A stretch of 5,701 bases of DNA from Bryobacterales bacterium (GCA_025456495.1 JALOKO010000281.1:1-5701), one strand, 5' to 3'. Positions 1 through 5,601 are shown, counted from the first letter of the stretch. The notes: generated by a model from the sequence alone, not told the origin. Numbers and translations are program-made.

Positions 1-560
1 TCCGCCGGCAATTCCACCGGCGACATCCGATTCGCTACCGGGCGCACCGCGCGCAGGATATTCCGCTGCAAGGGGAAGATGTGCTTCATGTACCACTCCA
101 GCGTCGTGGGCATGCTCACAAAGCGCAGGCTTTCCGCGGTGGGGGCGCAATCCAGCACGATCACGTCATAGCGCTGCTCCCGGCGGAACTGGTTCACGTA
201 CATCAACGCGCTCAGCTCTTCCATCCCTGGGAAGATCGCCATTTCCTCGGCTTCCACGTTGCCAATGCCGCTGGTGCGCAGGATACCAATCACATAGGCG
301 GAAATCTCGCGCCAATGCCGCTTGATCTCCTTCTGGATATTCACCTCCAGCAGTTCCAGCCGCTCCGTCACAGGCAGCGGGTCAGAGGTGTCAGCGTGAA
401 ACAAACCGGTCTTGAGGTCAAAGGAATCGGCGAGGGAGTGGGCCGGGTCGACGCTCATGATCAGCGTCCGATAGCCAAGTTCCGCCAGCTTCAGGCCGGT
501 GGCTGAGGCAACACTGGTCTTGCCAACCCCACCTTTGCCGCTATAGAGGAGAATGCGCAT
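1..560 (-). CDS. ArsA/Get3-family ATPase, 3' part beyond the left edge
   Basis: This is the N-terminal 186 residues of a soluble SIMIBI-class ATPase of the ArsA/GET3 family; the gene continues past position 1. Seen in the translation: a deviant Walker A, GKGGVGKT, at residues 8-15 with the signature Lys9; the switch I block SVDPAHSLADSF at 36-47 with Asp45; FPGMEEL at 110-116; and switch II DCAPTAESLRF from Asp137. In this family ATP closes a dimer, which drives either arsenite extrusion with ArsB or delivery of tail-anchored membrane proteins. No ArsB, ArsD, ArsC or ArsR is visible here, and Cys138 is the only cysteine in the visible part, so an arsenite role is unsupported. The ATG at 560 is preceded by AGGA (minus strand, 566-569) with a 5-nt spacing. 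It lies 67 nt downstream of the Spy-like gene on the same strand and is probably co-transcribed. Family assignment is firm; function is open. Confidence 0.93.
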   Translation of the reverse strand, partial: MRILLYSGKGGVGKTSVASATGLKLAELGYRTLIMSVDPAHSLADSFDLKTGLFHADTSDPLPVTERLELLEVNIQKEIKRHWREISAYVIGILRTSGIGNVEAEEMAIFPGMEELSALMYVNQFRREQRYDVIVLDCAPTAESLRFVSMPTTLEWYMKHIFPLQRNILRAVRPVANRMSPVELPA

Positions 561-627
561 AGCTATCCTAACGGATGCGCGCAATGACGCTGCGATAGGG
601 AAACTTGGGCTCTTGCGCGGCCAACCG

Positions 628-1014
628 CTACTTCAGCGGCGCAGGGTTCTGCACCCCATCCACTAACTTGCGGAACTTCACCTGCTGGGTTTCGTCCAGG
701 ATTTCCAGAATCTTCTCCTGCCCGGACGCCTTCACTTCATCCAGTTGGTCCTGCAAGGCGTGATAATACTGGAAATAGTCGTCCAGCACCTTCGACAGCC
801 GCTCGCGCTGCGATTCGTTTAGGTCCAGTTCCCGGGAAAGGTTGCTCAGGGTCAGGTTGCGCGACAACTCCTGCTGGCTGCTGGCCGGGCTGTAGACCGC
901 CGGGTCCGTCGTAAGCGTGATCCCAATCGCACCCACCAGCGCGCCGCAAAGGAAAATCAGCGAAAACGTCAGCAACACCCGCGGGTTGCTCCAGGAGTAG
1001 TGCTGCGCGGCCAT
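628..1014 (-). CDS. Membrane-anchored periplasmic Spy/CnrX-like helical protein
   Basis: This 128-residue protein has a short cytoplasmic N-terminus, one membrane segment at about residues 12-32, and a mostly helical, charged domain that should face the periplasm. That domain carries two LTxxQ-like motifs, LNESQ (65-69) and LDETQ (106-110), separated by long helices. This is the pattern of the Spy/CpxP/CnrX superfamily of periplasmic chaperones and metal sensors. Its ATG overlaps the stop of the upstream anti-sigma-like gene as TAATG, and GGAG sits just before the start, so translation is probably coupled. The context (ECF sigma, then anti-sigma, then this) resembles the cnrYXH metal-response locus, where CnrX senses in the periplasm. 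However, the periplasmic part has only one His (85), no Cys and no Met, so metal sensing is doubtful. A folding-stress sensor, or a modulator of the anti-sigma factor, is as likely. The membrane topology is clear; the function is inferred. Confidence 0.82.
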   Translation of the reverse strand: MAAQHYSWSNPRVLLTFSLIFLCGALVGAIGITLTTDPAVYSPASSQQELSRNLTLSNLSRELDLNESQRERLSKVLDDYFQYYHALQDQLDEVKASGQEKILEILDETQQVKFRKLVDGVQNPAPLK

Positions 1015-1478
1015 TATTCTTCTCCCCGGTAGGAGGCCAGTGTGGCCAGCATATTCTGCCGATCCTGCTGCGGGTCAAGGCCCAGGTTCTCCGGGTGCTC
1101 CACCCTGATCAGCGTCTGCTGTGTGTGCTGGGTTAAAGTGGCCTGCTCCGCTGAGCGCGCAAACAGGAAGCCCGCCAGCATGGCCATCAACACCACCGAT
1201 GCGAAGGTTAACTGCTTGGCCAGCGCCGGGGACACGAAAAGGTCCCAGATGCTAGCTGGTTTTTCCGCCTCAATGCGCGCCATCACGCGGGCCGTGAAGC
1301 TGGCATCGAGAGTGATGCGTTCCGTACAGCGCAATTCGCGCAGCAGGTCTGCATGCTCACACATCCGCTCAACGTCGCGTTGCGACATCCCACGCTCCAT
1401 TCCCTCGCGAACCAACTGTCCATGGCGACCATCCGACGCAGCGGATTGAGCGCCAAACTGATACTGCCCGTCTCTCAT
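1014..1478 (-). CDS. Putative single-pass membrane anti-sigma factor
   Basis: This is a protein of about 154 residues: an N-terminal cytoplasmic part of about 85 residues, one membrane segment at about 86-107, and a short periplasmic tail of about 47 residues. It follows the ECF sigma gene on the same strand and is translationally coupled to the next gene. That position and topology are those of a transmembrane anti-sigma factor. A helical stretch around residues 38-72 (CEHADLLRELRC, then SFTARVMARIEAE) is the likely sigma-binding segment. The zinc anti-sigma motif HxxxCxxC is absent, so this is not a classical ZAS protein. The start is uncertain. I chose the ATG at 1478, with GAGGG nine bases upstream. 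A GTG at 1484 is possible, and so are ATGs at 1397 and 1385; the last has GGAG six bases upstream and would give a protein of about 124 residues. I see no catalytic motif. Confidence 0.75.
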   Translation of the reverse strand: MRDGQYQFGAQSAASDGRHGQLVREGMERGMSQRDVERMCEHADLLRELRCTERITLDASFTARVMARIEAEKPASIWDLFVSPALAKQLTFASVVLMAMLAGFLFARSAEQATLTQHTQQTLIRVEHPENLGLDPQQDRQNMLATLASYRGEE

Positions 1479-1520
1479 GCCCACACACCCTCAAGCAACA
1501 AATTACCCCAATCGCGGTTT

Positions 1521-1600
1521 CTGCGGCGCGGTCACCGCAGCTTGCGGGTCTTGTCGCCCGCATTCATTCAGGGAATCCCTTCCCTGTTCGGCCCCGGGGC
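1521..1600. repeat. Cluster of short inverted repeats in the sigma/anti-sigma spacer
   Basis: Four perfect short inverted repeats follow one another. CTGCGG pairs with CCGCAG (1521-1526/1535-1540). GCGGG pairs with CCCGC (1544-1548/1557-1561). AGGGAATCCCT is at 1570-1580. GCCCCGGGGC is at 1591-1600. With the hairpin at 1603-1622 they fill most of the 139-nt gap downstream of the sigma gene. They would fold in the minus-strand transcript ahead of the anti-sigma gene. In DNA this GC-rich, short palindromes arise easily, so their function is inferred. Confidence 0.55.
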
Positions 1601-1602
1601 GC

Positions 1603-1622
1603 CTCCCCGGCCGCCCGGGGAG
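1603..1622 (-). terminator. Strong GC hairpin directly after the sigma gene; partial terminator or RNA stabiliser
   Basis: CTCCCCGG (1603-1610) and CCGGGGAG (1615-1622) form a perfect 8-bp stem with a 4-nt loop. It begins one base after the TAG stop of the sigma gene in the minus-strand transcript. No run of U follows, so a canonical intrinsic terminator is not shown. It may instead pause RNA polymerase, protect a processed 3' end, or set the ratio of sigma to anti-sigma. The stem is certain; the role is not. Confidence 0.4.
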
Positions 1623-1623
1623 A

Positions 1624-2319
1624 CTATTCTCCCTTCGCAAACGAGGGCATCACGCCCCAACGCTCCGCCACCTTCACAAGCTTCTGGCGGGCTCGGAACA
1701 ACTTCACCTTAATCGTATTCTCGTTGATGCCGGTCATTTGCGCCAGTTCCTCCACGGAATGGCCTTCCACTTCCTTCATCAACAGCAAACTGCGCTCTTC
1801 CGATGACAACTTAGACAGCAGCTTGCTAATGTAATCACGCCGCGCGAGCGTCGTGTCCACCGGCGCCACCATGTCGCGCGCCGCTTCCGAATTCTCCATC
1901 CGCAGCGCCTCATCTTCCGAAAAGTCGCTTTCGTACACCAGCTTGCGCACCTTCTTCTTGCGCAAGTAGTCGTAGCACTCGTTCACCGTGATCTTGTACA
2001 CCCAGGTCAGCAGCGAACTGCGAAAATCAAAGTTCTTCAGCGAGAAGTACACCTTCGAGAAGACCTGCTGGGCGATGTCCTCGGCATCGTTGTGATTGCG
2101 AAGGATGCCGTAGATAATCGAAAACACCTTGGACTGGTAGCGTTCCACAATCTGGCGGAACGCCATGTCGTCGCCGGCCTGCGCCCTTCGGACCAGGGCC
2201 GCTTCTTCGCTTTGCTGATAGTCCACGCGCGCCTTCGTCTTCACCGTCGCCCCAGGAGCGGCGCTGAATCCGGCAGCTTCGTGCACGGGAACGGAGATTG
2301 CGCTGGTGATTGTGCTCAT
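1624..2319 (-). CDS. ECF-subfamily RNA polymerase sigma factor (RpoE-like)
   Basis: This 231-residue cytoplasmic protein directs core RNA polymerase to a dedicated set of promoters. Sigma-70 region 2 covers about residues 54-122: DAEDIAQQVFSKVY (78-91) is the core-binding part, and the stretch through LLTWVYKI and YDYLRKKK is the -10 recognition helix. Region 4 covers about 163-217, with a helix-turn-helix in EGHSVEELAQMTGINENTIK that ends in VKLFRARQKL, for -35 contact. Regions 1.1 and 3 are missing, as expected for ECF factors. There is an extra low-complexity N-terminus of about 35-40 residues. The ATG at 2319 is the first possible start after an in-frame TGA; its Shine-Dalgarno is weak. 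Followed by an anti-sigma-like and a Spy-like gene, it probably belongs to an envelope-stress or metal-type regulon and may control its own operon. The family is certain; the signal and targets are unknown. Confidence 0.96.
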   Translation of the reverse strand: MSTITSAISVPVHEAAGFSAAPGATVKTKARVDYQQSEEAALVRRAQAGDDMAFRQIVERYQSKVFSIIYGILRNHNDAEDIAQQVFSKVYFSLKNFDFRSSLLTWVYKITVNECYDYLRKKKVRKLVYESDFSEDEALRMENSEAARDMVAPVDTTLARRDYISKLLSKLSSEERSLLLMKEVEGHSVEELAQMTGINENTIKVKLFRARQKLVKVAERWGVMPSFAKGE

Positions 2320-2885
2320 GCCCCAACGGACGCGCCTGCCTCACCGTGGGTTTCAATCCGTACTGGAAAGTTTCCCCACCATGAGGACGGCGAAACCAGG
2401 CGAAACTGGCAACACCAACTGGCGACTCCGCCCTGCAGCCACCGACCACCGCCACGCAAGAGCTTGCGACCCCTGCCCGAACTCTGCCGGGAACCCGAAT
2501 CTCTACCCTTGCGAGAATATCAGAAGCACCCCCCCGGACGGCGCATCAGCCCTGACACAGCAGCCCTGACACAGGAACGCTGTGCAGGAGATCCCCCGCC
2601 CCCTAGCGCCCCGCCCACTCGCTGCTTCGGCGCGCACCTCCTGCTTCCGCTATCCTAAAGGCAGGTTGCCCTGGTTCTCTGGTCGCGTGCTGGCGCTCCC
2701 CCTGTCGCGTGCATCTTCATCCGCTTCTGGAATCCGTGTGACCCGCGCTGGGGCCGCCCCTGCGGTATCCCATTTGCACACAACGCCAAAACGCAACCGG
2801 ATCCACGCGCATCTACCCATCGGAAGGGTGATCCCGTCGCCCCTTGGCTGAGAATCCGGAACGTCACATGCAAGGAACTGCGCCC
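2320..2885. other. Divergent intergenic region between the two operons, no gene seen
   Basis: This 566-bp stretch separates the leftward sigma operon from the rightward DUF3299-ABC operon, so promoters for both are expected here. Open frames in it are short, lack Shine-Dalgarno support and have no recognisable composition or motif, so I call none. Visible structure: a GGAAA-N-TTTCC palindrome (2365-2375) about 46 bp before the sigma start; a direct repeat CGAAAC(C/T)(A/G)G (2391-2399/2401-2409); an exact 14-bp tandem duplication (2547-2574); and a 9-bp direct repeat GTCGCGTGC (2682-2690/2704-2712). No good -35/-10 pair was found by eye on either strand. Confidence 0.6.
2547..2574. repeat. Exact 14-bp tandem duplication in the divergent promoter region
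   Basis: CAGCCCTGACACAG occurs twice head to tail (2547-2560 and 2561-2574) with no mismatch; the flanking bases do not extend it. It lies about 230-310 bp from either start codon. It may be a paired regulator site or a simple replication-slippage duplication. Confidence 0.85.
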
Positions 2886-3368
2886 ATGAAGATCGTCGGT
2901 CGTCCACTGCTCCTGCTGCCCTTGGCGGCCCTCATCCTGCATTTCTCCGCCATGCTGGATCTGCCCCTTAGCCCGCGCGCCTTCGCCCAGCAAGCCGAGG
3001 CCCCCCGCAAAGTCACCTGGAGCATGTTGCGCAAATTCAACTACCGCACCGGCGACATCACCGAAGACCTCAAGTCCCTCGACAAGAAGCTCGTCCGCGT
3101 ACCCGGCTTCATCGTCCCCCTCGAGGATTCCGCCACCGAAGCCACCGAGTTCCTCCTCGTCCCCTACCAGGGAGCCTGCATCCACGTACCCCCGCCGCCC
3201 CCCAACCAAATCGTCCACGTCCTCATGGCCAAGGGCAAGAAGATCAAGTTCACCATGTGGGATCCCTATTGGATTGAAGGCCGCCTCCGCATCGAAACCG
3301 TCGAAAGCCCCTACGGTGAAGTCTCCTTCAGCCTCGAAGGCGTCCGCCAGGAAGACTACGTGGATTAG
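2886..3368 (+). CDS. Exported DUF3299-domain protein, ABC-transporter partner
   Basis: This 160-residue protein has a Sec-type signal peptide: Lys2 and Arg6, a hydrophobic core at about 8-22, and a likely cleavage AFA/QQ after residue 34. The mature part matches the DUF3299 family as I know it: PGFIVPLE (73-80), then VPYQGACIHVPPPPPNQ (92-108), with Cys98 and His100 before a run of five prolines. There is no lipobox, so it should be soluble in the periplasm unless the signal stays uncleaved. It heads an operon with a LolD-type ATPase and an FtsX-type permease, a known association of the family. It is therefore probably a periplasmic partner of that transporter. Metal binding by Cys98/His100 is only a guess. 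The ATG at 2886 is chosen because AAGGA lies nine bases upstream and the signal peptide begins there. In-frame starts at 2844 (TTG) and 2868 (ATG) are less likely. Confidence 0.88.
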   Translation: MKIVGRPLLLLPLAALILHFSAMLDLPLSPRAFAQQAEAPRKVTWSMLRKFNYRTGDITEDLKSLDKKLVRVPGFIVPLEDSATEATEFLLVPYQGACIHVPPPPPNQIVHVLMAKGKKIKFTMWDPYWIEGRLRIETVESPYGEVSFSLEGVRQEDYVD

Positions 3369-3388
3369 CCCCAGCTCCATCGCCCCCT

Positions 3389-4156
3389 ATGTCCACCGCA
3401 GTCTCCACTGAAGCGCAAACTCCTTCGGCCGGCAGCCCCGCCATTGCCGTGCGCGACCTGCGTTTCCGCTACCCTGGCGGCGCCGACGTGCTGCACATCC
3501 CCGAATTTCATTTGCAACGCGGCCAGCACGCCTTCCTCTACGGCCCCAGCGGATCCGGCAAAACCACCCTTCTCGGCCTCGTCGCCGGTGTCCTCGAAGT
3601 GCAGCAGGGCTCCCTGCACGTACTGGGCGCTGACCTCGGCGCCCTCAACGCCGCCCGCCGCGACGCCTTCCGCGCCAGCAACCTCGGCTATATCTTCCAG
3701 ATGTTCAACCTCATCGCCTATCTCAGCGTCGAAGAAAACATCATGCTGCCTTGCCAGGTCAGCCCCGAACGCCGCCGGCGGTTGAACGGCGCTGACCTCC
3801 GCGAGGAGGCCCGCCGCCTCGCCCGCCACCTCGGCCTCGGCGACTACCTGCATCGCAACGTCCTCCAACTCAGCGTCGGCCAGCAGCAGCGCGTTGCCGC
3901 CGCACGCGCCATGATCGGCGCCCCGTCCCTCCTCATTGCCGACGAGCCCACCTCCGCCCTCGACTACGACCACCGCGGCCGTTTCCTTGACCTGCTCTTC
4001 GAACGCTGCGACGCCACCGGAGCCACCCTCCTCTTCGTCAGTCACGATCAGACTCTCATGGGCCGCTTCCAAACACAGGTGGCCCTCAGCGACATCAACC
4101 GCGCCGCACCCCAGCCGACACAACCCCCATCCGCGCCCAACGGACAGGCTGGCTAA
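3389..4156 (+). CDS. LolD/MacB-type ABC transporter ATP-binding protein
   Basis: This 255-residue cytoplasmic ATPase powers the permease encoded next. All ABC motifs are present: Walker A GPSGSGKT (52-59), Q-loop Gln104 in IFQMFNLI, signature LSVGQQQR (161-168), Walker B LLIADEPT (181-188) with catalytic Glu186, D-loop SALD (189-192) and switch His219 in SHD. The length and the FQMFNLI/ENIMLP region place it with the LolD/MacB/FtsE group, whose partners are FtsX-like permeases. The signature has Val in place of the first Gly of LSGGQ. I believe this recurs among DUF3299-linked ATPases, but could not check. The start lies 20 nt after the DUF3299 stop and has no Shine-Dalgarno, only CGCCCCCT, so translation may depend on coupling. 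Residues 1-17 and about 233-255 are Ser/Pro/Ala-rich tails outside the fold. Confidence 0.95.
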   Translation: MSTAVSTEAQTPSAGSPAIAVRDLRFRYPGGADVLHIPEFHLQRGQHAFLYGPSGSGKTTLLGLVAGVLEVQQGSLHVLGADLGALNAARRDAFRASNLGYIFQMFNLIAYLSVEENIMLPCQVSPERRRRLNGADLREEARRLARHLGLGDYLHRNVLQLSVGQQQRVAAARAMIGAPSLLIADEPTSALDYDHRGRFLDLLFERCDATGATLLFVSHDQTLMGRFQTQVALSDINRAAPQPTQPPSAPNGQAG

Positions 4157-4165
4157 GGAACCGCC

Positions 4166-5431
4166 ATGCTCATCCAACTCGCCTGGAACTCCCTGCTCAA
4201 TCGCAAGCTCACCACGCTGCTCACCCTTGGCTCCATCGCCTGCAGCGTCGGCCTGCTCCTGGCCGTGGAGCAGGTCCGCACCGGCGCCCGCGACGCCTTC
4301 TCCAACACCATCAGCGGCACTGACCTCATCGTCGGCGCCCGCAGCGGCGGCATCAATCTCCTCCTTTACACCGTCTTTCGCATCGGCAACGCCACCAACA
4401 ACGTCAGCTACCAGGCCTACCAGCACTTCGCCAATCACAAGGCCGTCGCCTGGACCATCCCGTATTCCCTCGGCGACAGCCACAAAGGCTACCGCGTCGT
4501 CGGCACCACAGATGCCTTCTACCAGCACTACCGCTACTACGGCGACCGTCAGGTCACCTTCACCCAGGGCCAGCAACCGCAAGGCATCTTTGAGGTGGCC
4601 TTAGGCAGCGATGTCGCCAAGGCCCTTGGCTACGAACTCGGCCGCAAGATCACCCTCAGCCACGGCATGCGTGAAGCCGTCGGCGACGCCGCGGGCCACG
4701 ACGACAAGCCCTTCACCGTCACCGGCATCCTCGCCAAAACCGGCACGCCCATTGACCGTTCCCTCTACATCACCCTCTACGGCATGGAGGCCCTACACAT
4801 TGACTGGCAGGACGGCGCACCCCCCATGCTCGGCGAAGAAATTCCCGTCGACGACATCCGCGCCGAAACCCTCCAGATCAAGAGCGTCACCTCCTTCCTG
4901 CTCCGCACCCATCGCCGCGTCGACAGCCTCCGCCTCCAGCGCGAAGTGAACGACTATCGCGGCGAACCCCTCATGGCCATCCTCCCCGGAGTCACCCTCG
5001 CCGAACTCTGGAGCGTCGTCGGCTACGCCGAAGACGCCTTGCGCGTCGTCAGCGTCATCGTCGTCATCGTCGGCTTTCTGGGTATGCTGGTCGCGGTCTA
5101 CACCACCCTCGAAGAGCGTCGCCGCGAAATGGCCATCCTCCGCGCGGTAGGCCTGGGCCAGGGGAAAATCAGCTCCCTCCTCATCATGGAATCCGGCCTG
5201 CTCACCATCGCCGGCAGCCTTCTAGGCATCGCCCTCCTCTACGCGGTCTCCATCACCGCCCAACCCATCGTCGAGCAGCATTTCGGCATCTACATCCCCA
5301 TCCGCCCCCTAGGCCAAACCGAGTTCACCTACCTAGGCGTTCTCTGGCTAGCGGGCCTCCTCATCGGCGCCATCCCCGCCTGGAAAGCCTACCGCAACTC
5401 CCTCTCCGACGGCCTCAGCATCCGCATCTAG
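4166..5431 (+). CDS. FtsX-like (MacB-type) ABC transporter permease
   Basis: This is a 421-residue inner-membrane protein of the type VII ABC (MacB/LolC/FtsX) fold. It has one membrane segment at about residues 15-34, then a large periplasmic domain to about 285 (MacB_PCD-like). Three C-terminal segments follow at about 293-314, 337-362 and 389-406. The cytoplasmic coupling stretch LEERRREMAILRAVG (315-329) is the hallmark FtsX sequence that contacts the ATPase. The periplasmic domain opens with SGTDLIVGARSG (50-61), then LLLYTVFRIGNATNN (65-79), which I associate with the permeases that accompany DUF3299 proteins. The start is well supported: TAAGGA overlaps the ATPase stop codon, six bases from the ATG. 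Such machines usually transmit force to the periplasm (lipoprotein extraction, efflux coupling, amidase activation) rather than moving solutes through a pore. The substrate cannot be told; zinc or other metal handling has been linked to similar loci. Confidence 0.94.
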   Translation: MLIQLAWNSLLNRKLTTLLTLGSIACSVGLLLAVEQVRTGARDAFSNTISGTDLIVGARSGGINLLLYTVFRIGNATNNVSYQAYQHFANHKAVAWTIPYSLGDSHKGYRVVGTTDAFYQHYRYYGDRQVTFTQGQQPQGIFEVALGSDVAKALGYELGRKITLSHGMREAVGDAAGHDDKPFTVTGILAKTGTPIDRSLYITLYGMEALHIDWQDGAPPMLGEEIPVDDIRAETLQIKSVTSFLLRTHRRVDSLRLQREVNDYRGEPLMAILPGVTLAELWSVVGYAEDALRVVSVIVVIVGFLGMLVAVYTTLEERRREMAILRAVGLGQGKISSLLIMESGLLTIAGSLLGIALLYAVSITAQPIVEQHFGIYIPIRPLGQTEFTYLGVLWLAGLLIGAIPAWKAYRNSLSDGLSIRI

Positions 5432-5494
5432 CAACCATCCCCCAGACCAGGCCCATCGTCCCCAAAGCAAACCCGCCCGCCAGACCTCGCTCCA

Positions 5495-5571
5495 GCCAAC
5501 GCGGACCAAGGCCAACGCGGACCAAGGCCAAAGCGGACCGCAGAAAGCGGGCAACGGAATCGGGCAACGGA
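5495..5571. repeat. Two successive short tandem repeats upstream of tRNA-Lys
   Basis: GCCAACGCGGACCAAG is repeated exactly at 5495-5510 and 5511-5526. A third, partial copy follows at 5527-5539 with one substitution (C to A). It is followed by CGGGCAACGGA twice, at 5548-5558 and 5561-5571 (period 13). The two units share a CAACG-G core. They lie 24-100 bp upstream of the -10 element of the tRNA gene. Slippage expansion is the simplest explanation. Confidence 0.85.
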
Positions 5572-5595
5572 GCCCCAACCCCGTCCAACCTGCGG

Positions 5596-5601
5596 TATAC
5601 T
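5596..5601 (+). promoter_or_regulatory. Probable -10 element of the tRNA-Lys gene
   Basis: TATACT matches the sigma-70 -10 consensus at five of six positions and lies 10 nt before the first tRNA base. That places transcription start just upstream of the tRNA. No recognisable -35 (TTGACA-like) is found 16-18 bp further upstream, and there is no TGn extension. Confidence 0.55.

Noticed and set aside
81..506. A 141-codon plus-strand frame in the ArsA region
   Set aside because: It is the complement of the ArsA-type ATPase, whose motifs are unmistakable; the His/Gln/Arg-rich translation is not protein-like.
625..639. Small hairpin CCGCT/AGCGG across the stop of the Spy-like gene
   Set aside because: A five-pair stem without a T-run is too weak to call a terminator; the ArsA gene follows closely on the same strand.
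2499..2575. Possible extended -10 (TGATATTCT, minus strand, near 2510) for the sigma operon
   Set aside because: The hexamer matches only four of six positions and the expected -35 position reads GC-rich sequence unlike TTGACA.
2651..2656. TATCCT as a -10 element for the DUF3299 operon
   Set aside because: No -35-like hexamer lies 16-19 bp upstream, and the site is about 230 bp from the start codon.
2582..2851. Short plus-strand frame in the divergent intergenic region, and a minus-strand one at 2650-2907
   Set aside because: Neither has a Shine-Dalgarno sequence or protein-like composition, and they overlap each other and the expected promoter zone.
2655..3380. A 241-codon minus-strand frame opposite the DUF3299 gene
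   Set aside because: It is antisense to a gene with a signal peptide and family motif. The translation is low in complexity and has no plausible ribosome site.
3365..4582. A 405-codon open frame on the minus strand, opposite the ABC ATPase and the start of the permease
   Set aside because: It is antisense to two genes with complete family motifs. Its translation is Ala/Gly/Val/Glu-rich and domainless, as expected from the complement of C-ending codons.
3936..4604. A 222-codon plus-strand frame overlapping the ATPase end and the permease start
   Set aside because: It is out of frame with both real genes; its Ser/Pro/Ala/Thr-rich translation is a frame-shift shadow of GC-rich coding DNA.
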